A stretch of 55,993 nucleotides of DNA from NCBI RefSeq assembly GCF_030548465.1, contig NZ_JAUOSF010000013.1, positions 1 to 55,993 of the forward strand, in the 5' to 3' direction. Position 1 is the stretch's first letter. Every line of letters begins with the position of its first letter. Below the pieces are notes generated by a model that was not told the origin of the DNA, ran no database searches, and saw only the letters and a program-made list of their open reading frames with translations. The stretch is from Tamlana sp. 2_MG-2023 (GTDB lineage: Bacteria > Bacteroidota > Bacteroidia > Flavobacteriales > Flavobacteriaceae). The translations under genes were made by a program, and so were the position numbers. Of this stretch, positions 19,900 to 29,151 are shown piece after piece.

Positions 19900-21045
19900 A
19901 TGCAAAAGGTTTATTTTGATAATGCAGCAACAACATTATTACGTGATGAAGTTATTGATGCGATTACTGAAGTTATGAAAAACAATTTTGGTAACCCATC
20001 GTCATCTCATGGTTTTGGGCGTGCATCAAAAAGCTTGGTAGAAAAATCAAGGAAAAGCATTGCAGAACATTTAAATGTCACGGCTGCTGAAATTATTTTT
20101 ACTTCTGGAGGCACTGAAGCTGATAATTTCATTATAAATAGCGCTGTAAACGATTTAAGTGTAACACATATTATAACTTCTAAAATTGAACATCATGCTG
20201 TTTTACATACGGTTGAAAAACTGGGACGGGATAAAAATATTAATGTGAGTTATGTTAATTTAGACGCTAAAGGTAATATTGATTTTAGTCATTTAGAACG
20301 TTTGGTACAAACTGAATCTAAGACCTTGGTGAGTTTAATGCACATTAATAATGAAATTGGTAATATTCTTGACTTGAACCGTGTGTCTAGTTTGTGTCAG
20401 GAAAACAATGCTTTATTTCATACCGATGCGGTTCAAGCAGTGGGACATTACCATTTGGATTTAGGGGCTATTCCTGTGGATTTTATTTCAGCATCAGCTC
20501 ATAAATTTCATGGTCCGAAAGGTATTGGGTTTGCTTTCATTAGAAAAAATTCCGGATTACAACCTATGATAGTTGGAGGAGAGCAAGAACGTGGATTAAG
20601 AGCAGGAACCGAAAATGTACCGAGTATTGTTGGTATGGAAACGGCTTTAAATATGGCATACAAAAATCTTGAAGCAGAGAAAGCATATTTAAAAGGCTTA
20701 AAGCAGTATTTTATAGAAAAGAGCTCTGCTGAAATTCCTAATATTGCCTTTAATGGTAATTCGGCCAATTTTGAAACAAGTAGTCATACACTTTTAAATG
20801 TACGATTACCTTTAGCTGAAGATAAAGCAGCGATGCTTTTATTTCAATTAGATTTAAAAGGTATTGCGTGTTCTCGTGGTAGTGCCTGCCAAAGTGGAAG
20901 TTCTAAAAAATCTCATGTACTTACTGAAATTTTAAATGATACCGATTTGCAAAAACCATCACTTCGTTTTTCATTTAGCATTTTCAATACAAAGGAAGAA
21001 GTAGATTATGTAATCGATGTTTTAAAAGGGATGGTGAATCTCTAA
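19900..21045 (+). CDS. Cysteine desulfurase (NifS/IscS class V aminotransferase family)
   Basis: 381 residues. This PLP enzyme takes sulfur from L-cysteine to give alanine and an enzyme persulfide, feeding Fe-S cluster and thio-cofactor synthesis. Visible hallmarks: the N-terminal VYFDNAATTLL; SSHGFGR; the cofactor-binding HHAV and SASAHKFHGPKG with the Schiff-base Lys at 202; and RGSACQSGSSKKSHVL with the sulfur-accepting Cys at 330. The loop after that Cys is of the longer NifS/IscS-like kind rather than SufS. It stands alone behind its own promoter and its 3' end overlaps the convergent TonB-receptor gene by four bases, so both end without room for a terminator between them. No isc genes are adjacent. 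Confidence 0.93.
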   Translation: MQKVYFDNAATTLLRDEVIDAITEVMKNNFGNPSSSHGFGRASKSLVEKSRKSIAEHLNVTAAEIIFTSGGTEADNFIINSAVNDLSVTHIITSKIEHHAVLHTVEKLGRDKNINVSYVNLDAKGNIDFSHLERLVQTESKTLVSLMHINNEIGNILDLNRVSSLCQENNALFHTDAVQAVGHYHLDLGAIPVDFISASAHKFHGPKGIGFAFIRKNSGLQPMIVGGEQERGLRAGTENVPSIVGMETALNMAYKNLEAEKAYLKGLKQYFIEKSSAEIPNIAFNGNSANFETSSHTLLNVRLPLAEDKAAMLLFQLDLKGIACSRGSACQSGSSKKSHVLTEILNDTDLQKPSLRFSFSIFNTKEEVDYVIDVLKGMVNL

Positions 21046-23501
21046 AACTTCATAGTGGTTCTTACATTAAACACACGTGGCGTTAAATAATTAGGAATGG
21101 CAATCTGACGTTTGTTACGAACATCTCGAACCCAGGTGTTTGTAATCGAGTTTTGAACATCGAAAATATTAAAGATTTCAATTCCAAATGATAATTCTTT
21201 AAACGGTTTTCTCCAACCTTTATCAAATTGCTTGTTTCTATCGGTAACAACGTACTGTACACCTAAATCTGCACGTTTATAATCAGGTAAGCGTGATTGG
21301 TATTCATAAGGATCGGCGTAACTTGGTGATCCTCCAGGAACTCCAGTATTATAAACTAGGTTAAGATACATTTTCAAACTAGGTACATTTGGTACATAAT
21401 CTTGAAATAAAGCGGCGAATTTTAAACGTTGGTCGGTAGGTCTAGGAATATAACCACGACCATCAATATTTTCTTCTGTTTTTAAATAACCAAAGCTAAA
21501 CCACGATTCGGTGCCAGGAACAAACTCACCATTTAAACGCATGTCTAAACCATAAGCATAGGCTTCAGCATTATTATTTGCACGGTATCTTATACGTACG
21601 TTTTCAATGGTGTATGGGTTAACATCGGTTAGTTTTTTATAATATGCTTCGGTGGTTAATTTAAAAGGGCGATCCCACATTTTAAAACTATAATCATTTC
21701 CTAAAACCAAATGAAATGATTTTTGAGCTTTAACATCAGGCTGAATAACGCCATTCATATCACGAAGTTCTCTGTAAAATGGTGGCTGATAATATAATCC
21801 TGTGGCAACTCTAAATAGCATGTCCTTCTCCCAATCTGGTTTTATGGTGAATTGTGCACGCGGACTAAAAACAGTTTGATTGGTTTTAGAAATTCCATCG
21901 CCATTAACCGTCCAATTATGCATACGAACACCAGCATTATACCATACTTCGCTAGAACCTAATTCGCTACGTTTACTCCATTGGGCATAAGCTTGTATTC
22001 TGTTTATTTGTGTGTGATTAGTCGCTCGAACATTATTGAAAGGTTCTAAAGATCCCGTATAAGGCTCGTAAGGTTGCTGGTTTGACGGTTTATTAGTAGG
22101 GCGTATTGAAAACCCAGCAGAATCTATAACTTCCCATTCTACTAAACGGTCATGAATATCTTCGTTGGTATATTTTAAAGACCATTCGATACGATGGTCT
22201 TCAACTTTAAAATTTCCTTTGTGTTCAATATTGGTAATAAGGGCATCTAAATCGTTTCTCCCGTGTGTAAGTTGCCCACCAATACCTTCACTATATTCAA
22301 CTTCTCCTAAATTTTCATCACCAATATTTGCATTTACTTCTCCCAAACGGTATTGCGCTAAAATATCAAAATGTTCTTGTTCTTGCGTATTGTACATCGA
22401 AGCAATTAAGTGTAATGTTAAATCTTCGTTTGCAAAGTAAGTTCCTTTTAACGCACCAAATAAGGTTTGGTATTGGTCTTTTTCTTGTCCGTCATAATAC
22501 ACCAATAAAGCCATAGGATCTGTAAGTGTACCAAAATTGGTTTGTCGCGTTTCTGGCTCGTAATTGTATTTATTTAAAGAAGCATTTCCTAAAAAGCTTA
22601 AGTGAAATTTATCTGAAAACTTATAAGTAAAATAACCCTGAATGTCTCCAAAAGCAGGCTTATAATTGGTTTCGGTTTCTTTAGCATTCACAAGCAAACT
22701 ATTGTCTCGATAACGAGCTCCAACAATGGCTGAAAATTTAGAGTCTTTACTCACGCTTTCAACAGAAACACTGGCCCCAAGCAAACTTACATCGGCGTTA
22801 GCTTCAAATTGAAAAGGGGTTTTGTACGTGATATCTAAAACTGAAGAAAGCTTGTCGCCATATTTAGCTTGAAAACCACCAGCTGAAAAATCTACATTCT
22901 TCACCATATAAGTATTTACAAAACTAAGCCCTTCTTGTTGGCCAGATCGAATTAAAAACGGACGATACACTTCAATATCATTTACATAAACGAGGTTTTC
23001 ATCATAGTTTCCTCCTCTTACTGAATACTGCGTACTTAATTCATTGTTATTACTAACTCCTGGAAGGGTTAAAAGTAAATTTTCTACACCTGCATTGGCT
23101 CCAGGTATTTTTCTAATGGCTTCAGGATCTAATGTCACAATACCTTCAACTTCTTTGCGCTGACCACTATTAATTACCACAGTGGCAATTTGTTCAACAG
23201 AAGTATTCATTATAGGATTAAACTCGAAAGTTTCGCCATTCTTTAAATTAAAGGTGCTTTCAATTGTTTTATAAGAAAGGTGTGTAAAAACTATTGAAAC
23301 ATCCTGATTTGCTGGAATGGATAGCGTATAAAAACCATGAGTGTTGGTTTCAGTACCATTATTTTTATGTTTTATATTTACCTTTTCAACAGGTAAATTG
23401 TTTTCGTCCAGAATAACACCTTTTATGGTCGCAGTTTGCGAAAAAACCGTTGCAATAATGATGAAAAATAAGGAAGTGGTTAGTAAAAGTTTAGCTTTCA
23501 A
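21042..23501 (-). CDS. TonB-dependent outer-membrane receptor with carboxypeptidase-like N-domain
   Basis: 819 residues: a signal peptide (to ~22, FFIIIATVFSQ), a CarboxypepD_reg-like beta domain (~23-105, TIKGVILDENNLPVEKVNI), a plug domain (~110-230, VENLLLTLPGVSNN, YSVRGGNYDENLVYVNDIEV) and a 22-strand-type barrel ending in an aromatic residue (FNVRTTMKF), as outer-membrane barrels do. Such receptors import siderophores, vitamins or glycans using TonB energy. No SusD partner is nearby, so I cannot name the substrate; it is not a SusC pair. The gene starts 12 bases after the M23 peptidase gene, suggesting an operon. Confidence 0.9.
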   Translation of the reverse strand: MKAKLLLTTSLFFIIIATVFSQTATIKGVILDENNLPVEKVNIKHKNNGTETNTHGFYTLSIPANQDVSIVFTHLSYKTIESTFNLKNGETFEFNPIMNTSVEQIATVVINSGQRKEVEGIVTLDPEAIRKIPGANAGVENLLLTLPGVSNNNELSTQYSVRGGNYDENLVYVNDIEVYRPFLIRSGQQEGLSFVNTYMVKNVDFSAGGFQAKYGDKLSSVLDITYKTPFQFEANADVSLLGASVSVESVSKDSKFSAIVGARYRDNSLLVNAKETETNYKPAFGDIQGYFTYKFSDKFHLSFLGNASLNKYNYEPETRQTNFGTLTDPMALLVYYDGQEKDQYQTLFGALKGTYFANEDLTLHLIASMYNTQEQEHFDILAQYRLGEVNANIGDENLGEVEYSEGIGGQLTHGRNDLDALITNIEHKGNFKVEDHRIEWSLKYTNEDIHDRLVEWEVIDSAGFSIRPTNKPSNQQPYEPYTGSLEPFNNVRATNHTQINRIQAYAQWSKRSELGSSEVWYNAGVRMHNWTVNGDGISKTNQTVFSPRAQFTIKPDWEKDMLFRVATGLYYQPPFYRELRDMNGVIQPDVKAQKSFHLVLGNDYSFKMWDRPFKLTTEAYYKKLTDVNPYTIENVRIRYRANNNAEAYAYGLDMRLNGEFVPGTESWFSFGYLKTEENIDGRGYIPRPTDQRLKFAALFQDYVPNVPSLKMYLNLVYNTGVPGGSPSYADPYEYQSRLPDYKRADLGVQYVVTDRNKQFDKGWRKPFKELSFGIEIFNIFDVQNSITNTWVRDVRNKRQIAIPNYLTPRVFNVRTTMKF

Positions 23502-23513
23502 AGGTCTGTTGGT

Positions 23514-25199
23514 TTATTTTCGATAAAAGAACGCTTCAAAAGTAGAATTATTTCCCACATTATCGGTTACAATAAGCTTTAAATTGTTTTTAGTTTCAGA
23601 AATAACGGCGTCACTAAAATCATACGTTAAGGTTTTTGTTTTATAATCGTACTCCATCAAAATCCATTCACCATTGATTGTGGCTCTATAATTTGAAATA
23701 CCAGATTCTTTATCATCAATTTTAATTTTCAAATAATTATAGTTGCTAATCCATTGTTCATTTTGAAAATTTGCCCCATAAATTCTTGGAGAAACAGTAT
23801 CAGAGACGATGGTGTATAATCCCAGTTTTTTTGAACTTCCAATGAGTAAATTACCTTTGCGTTGCGTCGAAGTATAACTTGGGTATTTATTACGACCTAT
23901 AAGTTGCGCAATGTATAGCTTGCTTTGGTCTGCTGTGTTATAGTGACCTACATCAAAAGTTATGTTGAAGTTTTTCTTAGTGGCCTTAGTATCTTCATGA
24001 ATTTTAACGGTATCATTATTAACTTTAAAATCCATATAGAAATCTTCGTAAAATGTATCTTTATAAAAGTCAACCGCAATACGCCCTTCTTTTAAATTGG
24101 TTGTTTGATTCCTGTTTATGTAATAAGGTGTTATTTTCTCTGTTTCGGCCATTGAAGTGCTATCCTTTTCACCATTTATATGAATAGTGACCCAAGAAGA
24201 ATTGCTTTCAAAATCTGAAACACGAATTTTATACACGGCACTCGTCTTATCTTGAATTTCTAAAATACCGTCATTAATAATGGGTTTTATGATGCTAAGC
24301 GGATTATTAATTTTGAATAATTTCTGAATACGCTTTTTTGAAGAAGTATAATTCTCGTAATCGATAAGCTGATTGATATGCTTCGTTTCACTGAAAGAAA
24401 AGCGTTTAAAATCCAGCTCATAGTTTGGACTACCATTTACAAACGTCTGAATATTATAAACGCCGTTAGAGTTTGGCGCTAAATCTAGCCGGTCTATCGT
24501 TTCAATACCAAAACCGATATTTCCAATGGCATTTATATTTTCGGTCGTATAATCACCACCTTTTAATGGCGCTAAGGTTAGTTTTTGTTTGCTGTTTGAT
24601 TGGTTAACAAACGATTTATCATCTAAAGGATACACATAAATAGATTTAATAACAGGGTTTGTGTTGTCCTTGCTGTCTATTCCAAAAAGCATCGGGTTCA
24701 TTGGGCGCTCTTCTTTATCGCGAATCTCAAAATGTAAATGCGGACCACCAGAACCTCCAGTGTTTCCGCTGTATGCAATAAGTTCTCCTTTTTTAAGAAC
24801 AATATCAGTAGCACTTGGAAAAAGCTCAATTTCATAAGATTCCTTTTCGTATTGCATTTTCTTAATATAAGCTTCAATTTCTGGAGCAAATTTTAATAAA
24901 TGCGCATAAACAGTTGTGTAACCGTTAGGGTGGGTGATGTATAGCGCTTTTCCGTAGCCCCAATGCGAAATTTTTATACGACTTATAAAACCATCAGCTG
25001 AAGCCACAACATTTAAACCTGTACGGCCTTGAGTTTTTATATCCATACCAGAATGAAAATGATTGGAGCGTAACTCAGCAAAAGTTCCAGATAAAACAAT
25101 AGGAATCTCTAAAGGGTGACCAAAATAATCTTGTGGATAATTATTTTGAGCATTACAGAATAGAGTAAAAACAAATAGGGCTAAAGTTATAATTCGCAT
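23514..25199 (-). CDS. M23 family metallopeptidase (LytM-like), exported
   Basis: 561 residues with a signal peptide (MRIITLALFVFTLFCNAQ). The catalytic LytM/M23 domain is N-terminal, ~residues 30-170: FHSGMDIK holds the first zinc ligands (HxxxD), and GGPHLHFEIR holds the HxH pair; VVASADGFISRIKISHWGYGKALYITH is the usual central strand set. These enzymes cut peptide cross-bridges of peptidoglycan or act in envelope assembly. The ~390-residue C-terminal part is beta-rich and not assigned; this long form is typical of Bacteroidota M23 proteins. All zinc ligands appear intact, so it should be active rather than an EnvC-like activator. It is first in an operon with the TonB receptor. Confidence 0.9.
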   Translation of the reverse strand: MRIITLALFVFTLFCNAQNNYPQDYFGHPLEIPIVLSGTFAELRSNHFHSGMDIKTQGRTGLNVVASADGFISRIKISHWGYGKALYITHPNGYTTVYAHLLKFAPEIEAYIKKMQYEKESYEIELFPSATDIVLKKGELIAYSGNTGGSGGPHLHFEIRDKEERPMNPMLFGIDSKDNTNPVIKSIYVYPLDDKSFVNQSNSKQKLTLAPLKGGDYTTENINAIGNIGFGIETIDRLDLAPNSNGVYNIQTFVNGSPNYELDFKRFSFSETKHINQLIDYENYTSSKKRIQKLFKINNPLSIIKPIINDGILEIQDKTSAVYKIRVSDFESNSSWVTIHINGEKDSTSMAETEKITPYYINRNQTTNLKEGRIAVDFYKDTFYEDFYMDFKVNNDTVKIHEDTKATKKNFNITFDVGHYNTADQSKLYIAQLIGRNKYPSYTSTQRKGNLLIGSSKKLGLYTIVSDTVSPRIYGANFQNEQWISNYNYLKIKIDDKESGISNYRATINGEWILMEYDYKTKTLTYDFSDAVISETKNNLKLIVTDNVGNNSTFEAFFYRK

Positions 25200-25322
25200 A
25201 GAGAAAGTATTGCGGCTAAAATATCAATCACAACATTAAAAAGCAAAGAATAAAACAAAAATCAAGCCACTGTTTACTTAGTATAACGTTATGTGGCTTT
25301 TTAAAATTTTATGAGAAAACAA

Positions 25323-25353
25323 TTGTTATTTATCCTCAGGAAGCTTAACTTTG
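25323..25353 (+). promoter_or_regulatory. Bacteroidota-type promoter for the zapB-like/zapA unit
   Basis: TTG (25323-25325), 20 bases, TAACTTTG (25346-25353), with the ATG 25 bases downstream. Exact match to the consensus in both halves. Confidence 0.72.
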
Positions 25354-25377
25354 TGAGATAAGTATTGAAAATTGTAA

Positions 25378-25668
25378 ATGAGTAATATTGAAGATATTGT
25401 AGATTCGTTAGAAAGCAAGATTGGTAAATTATTACACAAAATGGAGCTTTTGAAGCTTGCTAATTCGAAATTATCTGAAGAATTAGAGGTTTCGAAAAAA
25501 GAAATTTCAACTCAAAAAACAGAAATTGTTAACTGGGAAGAAAAATATGAAGCGCTAAAAATGGCAAATTCAATACTTGGTAGTGACGATAATAAAAGAG
25601 AAACAAAGCTTAAAATAAACGCTTTAATTCGAGATATAGATCATTGTATTGCTCAACTCTCCGATTAA
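25378..25668 (+). CDS. ZapB-like coiled-coil protein upstream of zapA
   Basis: 96 residues, nearly all amphipathic helix (SLESKIGKLLHKMELLKLAN, then a second heptad block to ~75), ending in IRDIDHCIAQLSD. In Bacteroidota a short coiled-coil gene of this size regularly precedes zapA and has often been misnamed 'phenylalanyl-tRNA synthetase subunit beta'. By size, structure and neighbour it is a candidate ZapB-like partner that would cross-link ZapA-bound FtsZ filaments at midcell; that function is inferred. The ZapA gene begins 15 bases after its stop. Confidence 0.78.
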   Translation: MSNIEDIVDSLESKIGKLLHKMELLKLANSKLSEELEVSKKEISTQKTEIVNWEEKYEALKMANSILGSDDNKRETKLKINALIRDIDHCIAQLSD

Positions 25669-25683
25669 AGTTAGATAAAATCA

Positions 25684-25971
25684 ATGTCAGAAAAGCTTAA
25701 AATAAAGCTATCTATAGCTAATCGCGTATATCCCTTAACTATTGAAGCCAGTCAAGAGGAAGGTTTGCGAAAAGCAGCTAAAAACATTGAAGTTATGATA
25801 AAACAATTTGAGCAAAGTTATTCTGTTCGAGATAAGCAAGATGTTTTGGCCATGTGCGCCTTACAGTTTGCAGCTCAAGTTGAACAGAAATCTATAGATA
25901 AAGCAAATGTGTCTGAACACGTGGAAGAAAAGCTAATAGCTTTGGATACCTTGTTGAATTCACACATATAG
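25684..25971 (+). CDS. zapA: Cell division protein ZapA
   Basis: 95 residues, the usual ZapA length. The N-terminal globular part (KLKIKLSIANRVYPLTIEASQEEGLRKAAKNIE) carries the beta strands and the LRKAAK helix that bind FtsZ; the C-terminal half is the long dimerising helix (DVLAMCALQFAAQVE). ZapA bundles FtsZ protofilaments at the division septum in the cytoplasm. Same strand as, and 15 bases behind, the ZapB-like gene. The following interval holds a structured RNA (see 26003-26194), and next comes RNase Y, an order also reminiscent of the zapA-ssrS adjacency in gammaproteobacteria. Confidence 0.92.
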   Translation: MSEKLKIKLSIANRVYPLTIEASQEEGLRKAAKNIEVMIKQFEQSYSVRDKQDVLAMCALQFAAQVEQKSIDKANVSEHVEEKLIALDTLLNSHI

Positions 25972-26002
25972 ACTCTAAAACGTTCTTTAAATAAACTAAA
26001 AG

Positions 26003-26194
26003 TTACTGCCTACATTGGTTATTTATTTTTGATAAACTCAACGTTAATTCTTTAAAAAGGGTGAGTTTAAGTTGTAAAAGCATGCTGTTATATTAATTTA
26101 TTTTGATATTTAACAGACCCTTGATCAGCTTGTTAGCCCTAAACTTGTTTTTAAGGAGTTTATACAAAATCTCATACTGGTGTAGGCTTTTTTT
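26003..26194 (+). ncRNA. ssrS: Candidate 6S RNA (ssrS) between zapA and rny
   Basis: The ~190-base interval folds as one unit. A 12-bp closing stem joins 26008-26019 (GCCTACATTGGT) to 26176-26187 (ACTGGTGTAGGC), with nine Watson-Crick and three G-U pairs, directly followed by seven T (26188-26194). Inside are a perfect 8-bp hairpin TAAACTCA/TGAGTTTA (26033-26040 with 26062-26069) and further short AT-rich pairings (CTGTTA/TAACAG). A long stem around an open, AT-rich centre and a length near 190 nt fit 6S RNA, which binds sigma-70-type RNA polymerase. The place next to zapA matches ssrS in E. coli. Ends are approximate; no promoter box was found, so it may be cut from the zapA transcript. Confidence 0.62.
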
Positions 26195-26220
26195 ATATAT
26201 TAAAATCAACTAACTCAACG

Positions 26221-27795
26221 ATGGATAACTCAATTATATTTGCAGTAGGTGGTGTCATTTTAGGCCTTGTAATAGGCTTTATTATAGCTAAGACACTAGA
26301 AAAAAATAATGCTTCTAAATTAGTAAAAGAAGCGAAAAAAAGTGCCACTTTAATACTTAAGGAAGCAAAAAGTGAAGGTGAAAGCCTTAAAAAAGATAAA
26401 ATACTTCAGGCTAAAGAAAAGTTTATAGAACTTAAGTCTGAGCATGAAAAAGTGATTTTAGCACGCGATAAGAAAATGGCAGATGCCGAAAAACGTACGC
26501 GTGATAAAGAATCTCAAGTGTCTAGTGAGCTTTCAAAATCTAAAAAACTTAATGATACGCTTGAGAATAAAATAAAAGATTACAATCACAGACTTGATGT
26601 GGTTGAAAAGAAGCAAGAAGAAGTAGATAAATTACATAAAAGTCAAGTACAACAACTTGAAGTAATCTCTAGTCTTTCTGCCGAGGAAGCTAAAGAGCAG
26701 CTGGTAGAGTCCTTAAAAGGAGAAGCTAAAAATGATGCGATGGCATACATTCAAAGTTCTTTAGAGGAAGCTAAATTAACAGCAGAACAAGATGCTAAGA
26801 AAGTTATTATAAACACAATCCAACGTATTGGAACAGAGGAAGCTGTTGATAACTGTGTATCTGTATTCAATATTGAATCAGACGACGTTAAAGGTCGTAT
26901 TATTGGTCGTGAAGGTAGAAATATTAGAGCGATTGAAGCGGCTACAGGAGTTGAGATTATTGTAGATGATACGCCAGAAGCGATTATCTTATCATGTTTC
27001 GATTCAGTTAGGAGAGAGGTGGCGCGTTTATCGTTACATAAATTAGTAACCGATGGAAGAATTCACCCTGCTAGAATTGAAGAAGTTGTTAAGAAAACAC
27101 AAAAGCAAATTGAGCAGGAAATTATTGAAGTAGGTAAGCGTACCGTTATCGATTTAGGAATACACAATTTACACCCAGAACTTATTAAAATGGTAGGAAG
27201 AATGAAATACCGTTCTTCTTATGGTCAAAACCTATTACAACACTCGCGTGAAGTAGCGAAATTATGTGGTGTGATGGCAGCAGAATTAGGCTTGAACCCA
27301 AAATTAGCAAAACGTGCAGGACTGTTGCATGATATTGGAAAAGTGCCAGATGCTGAAGCAGATATGGAAACGCCTCACGCTATTTTAGGTATGCAATGGG
27401 CTGAGAAGTTTAACGAGAAAGATGATGTTTGTAATGCTATTGGAGCGCACCACGATGAAATCGAAATGAAATCTTTATTAGCACCAATCGTTCAGGTTTG
27501 TGATGCTATTTCGGGAGCAAGACCAGGAGCAAGACGTCAAGTTTTAGACAGTTATATTCAACGTTTAAAAGACTTAGAAGAAATTGCATTCGGTTTTGCA
27601 GGCGTTAAAAAGGCTTATGCTATTCAGGCTGGTAGAGAATTAAGAGTTATTGTAGAAAGTGAAAAAGTAGACGATCAAAAAGCTTCTGAGTTATCTTTCA
27701 GTATTTCTCAAAAAGTACAGACTGATATGACTTACCCAGGTCAGGTTAAAGTAACGGTAATTCGTGAAACGAGAGCTGTGAATATCGCGAAGTAA
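26221..27795 (+). CDS. rny: Ribonuclease Y
   Basis: 524 residues, the standard length. Order: N-terminal membrane anchor ([19 protein letters not shown], residues ~5-23), a long Lys/Glu coiled coil (~25-200), a KH RNA-binding domain (~215-280; [17 protein letters not shown] with the GxxG loop), and an HD hydrolase domain (~335-430; H341 of [12 protein letters not shown]370-D371 of LLHDIGK). RNase Y is a membrane-tethered endoribonuclease that starts mRNA decay. The ATG is 26 bases after the T-tract of the putative 6S RNA, so its transcription either reads through or begins within that short gap. A strong terminator follows at 27839. Confidence 0.97.
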   Translation: MDNSIIFAVGGVILGLVIGFIIAKTLEKNNASKLVKEAKKSATLILKEAKSEGESLKKDKILQAKEKFIELKSEHEKVILARDKKMADAEKRTRDKESQVSSELSKSKKLNDTLENKIKDYNHRLDVVEKKQEEVDKLHKSQVQQLEVISSLSAEEAKEQLVESLKGEAKNDAMAYIQSSLEEAKLTAEQDAKKVIINTIQRIGTEEAVDNCVSVFNIESDDVKGRIIGREGRNIRAIEAATGVEIIVDDTPEAIILSCFDSVRREVARLSLHKLVTDGRIHPARIEEVVKKTQKQIEQEIIEVGKRTVIDLGIHNLHPELIKMVGRMKYRSSYGQNLLQHSREVAKLCGVMAAELGLNPKLAKRAGLLHDIGKVPDAEADMETPHAILGMQWAEKFNEKDDVCNAIGAHHDEIEMKSLLAPIVQVCDAISGARPGARRQVLDSYIQRLKDLEEIAFGFAGVKKAYAIQAGRELRVIVESEKVDDQKASELSFSISQKVQTDMTYPGQVKVTVIRETRAVNIAK

Positions 27796-27803
27796 TAAAT
27801 ATA

Positions 27804-27817
27804 TTCCTTCGAAGGAA
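27804..27817. repeat. 14-bp palindrome after rny
   Basis: TTCCTTCGAAGGAA, a perfect palindrome nine bases after the rny stop and before the terminator. Function unknown. Confidence 0.45.
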
Positions 27818-27838
27818 GGCATCTTATCAAAATAAAGT

Positions 27839-27867
27839 AAAAAATCCAGCAATACGTTGGATTTTTT
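27839..27867 (+). terminator. Intrinsic terminator of rny
   Basis: AAAAAATCCA (27839-27848) pairs with TGGATTTTTT (27858-27867) over a 9-base loop, ending in T-rich sequence. Confidence 0.85.
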
Positions 27868-27909
27868 ATTTTAGAAAGCATTTTAGACTCAGACTTCACT
27901 GATTAATCA

Positions 27910-27935
27910 CGTCACCCTGAACTTGTTTCAGGGTC
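27910..27935. repeat. Interspersed 26-bp hairpin repeat, copy 1
   Basis: Contains the hairpin ACCCTGAA/TTCAGGGT. A related 26-bp element lies at 36187-36212, sharing CGTCA, GAACTTG, TTC, GG and TC at the same spacing (19 of 26 positions). Such elements are common between genes in Flavobacteriaceae. Confidence 0.6.
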
Positions 27936-27981
27936 ACATAAAGAAGCTTAACTGAATACGGATTTCTTGTCCTGTTTTAAG

Positions 27982-28011
27982 AACTTATAAAAACTGTAAT
28001 TTTTATAAGTT
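27982..28011. repeat. Perfect 12-bp inverted repeat downstream of xerD
   Basis: AACTTATAAAAA (27982-27993) and TTTTTATAAGTT (28000-28011), six-base loop, 50 bases beyond the xerD stop. It could be a weak terminator but lacks a T-tail on the xerD side. Confidence 0.5.
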
Positions 28012-28060
28012 AAACGTTGCAGTTTCAGGTAGTTTTTTACATTTAGCCAACAGCCAACAC

Positions 28061-28957
28061 CTACTTCCTAGGGTGATATTTCTCTACAACTTCAGTGAGA
28101 TGACTTCTGTCTAGATGGACATAAATTTCAGTAGTTGTAATACTTTCATGGCCTAACATGAGTTGAATAGACCTTAAATCAGCATTATTTTGTAAAAGAT
28201 GCGTAGCAAACGAGTGTCTAAAAGTATGCGGGGATACATTTTTTTTCAAACCTATTTTTTCAACCAACTGTTTGATAATAGTAAAGACCATAGCTCTGGT
28301 TAATTGTTTTCCGCGGCGGTTTAAAAAGAGGGTGTCTTCGAAACCGGCTTGAATATTTAGGTGATTTCTAATTTCACTGCGGTAAATGTTAATGTATTTT
28401 TGTGTCACATCAACGATTGGTACAAAACGCTGTTTGTCTCCTTTACCAGTGACTTTTATAAAGCCTTCATCAAAAAACAGATCTGATAGTTTTAAGTTTA
28501 TAAGTTCGCTAACGCGTAAACCACAACCGTAGAGGGTTTCTAGCATAGCACGGTTTCGCTCACCTTCAGCTTTGCTTAAATCGATGGCGCTTATAATAGC
28601 ATCAATTTCTTCTTCCGATAAGGTATCTGGTAGTTTTCTGCCAATTTTCGGACTTTCAATAAGTTCTAACGGATTTAAAGTGATGTAGTCTTCAAAAATT
28701 AAATAACTAAAAAAACTGCGAAGGCCAGAAATTAAGCGAGATTGTGAGCGTTCGTTGATGTGTTTTGCGGCGTCATATATAAATTGTTGTATAACTTCAG
28801 AAGTGATATTTAATGGGGATACAGAAATTGTGTTATTCTCTAAAAAAGTAATTAACTTTTTTACATCTAAAACGTAGTTATTTATTGAGTTGAGCGATAA
28901 TCCGCGTTCAATTTTTAAATACAATTGATAATCTTTAAGCGCTTGTTTCCATGTCAT
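28061..28957 (-). CDS. xerD: Site-specific tyrosine recombinase XerD
   Basis: 298 residues, the normal Xer length. N-terminal SAM-like DNA-binding domain (~5-90; YLKIERGLSLNSINNYVLDV), then the catalytic domain with the tyrosine-recombinase set: Arg in YGCGLRVSEL, Lys in VTGKGDKQR, HTFRHSFATHLL (HxxR), the later His in LGHESITTTEIY and the nucleophile Tyr in EIYVHLD. XerD resolves chromosome dimers at dif with XerC and FtsK and can be used by mobile elements. Neighbours are housekeeping genes, and the xerD-aroQ adjacency (here split by a beta-barrel gene) is usual in Flavobacteriia, so it is the chromosomal enzyme, not an integrase. Confidence 0.94.
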   Translation of the reverse strand: MTWKQALKDYQLYLKIERGLSLNSINNYVLDVKKLITFLENNTISVSPLNITSEVIQQFIYDAAKHINERSQSRLISGLRSFFSYLIFEDYITLNPLELIESPKIGRKLPDTLSEEEIDAIISAIDLSKAEGERNRAMLETLYGCGLRVSELINLKLSDLFFDEGFIKVTGKGDKQRFVPIVDVTQKYINIYRSEIRNHLNIQAGFEDTLFLNRRGKQLTRAMVFTIIKQLVEKIGLKKNVSPHTFRHSFATHLLQNNADLRSIQLMLGHESITTTEIYVHLDRSHLTEVVEKYHPRK

Positions 28958-29029
28958 GTGGTAAATTTAACTAAAATAGGTTTATGAGAATAAATTCATA
29001 TAGAATACTGTTTTTTGTTTTGTATATAG

Positions 29030-29058
29030 TTGATTATAAGTGTTCTATTTTACTTTTG
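29030..29058 (+). promoter_or_regulatory. Promoter of the beta-barrel gene
   Basis: TTG (29030-29032), 18 bases, TACTTTTG (29051-29058). The ATG lies 93 bases downstream, so the mRNA should have a leader of about 85 bases. Confidence 0.68.
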
Positions 29059-29151
29059 TTTATAAAATTGTTAATAAGTTGATATGAGGGTAAATGTTAT
29101 TATTCAGAAATGTATTACTTTAATAGGGTAAACTATTAAAATTAATTCATT

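Noticed and set aside
28061-28957. XerD-like gene as an integrase of a mobile element
   Set aside because: Motifs and neighbours are those of the chromosomal XerD; no attachment repeats or phage genes nearby.
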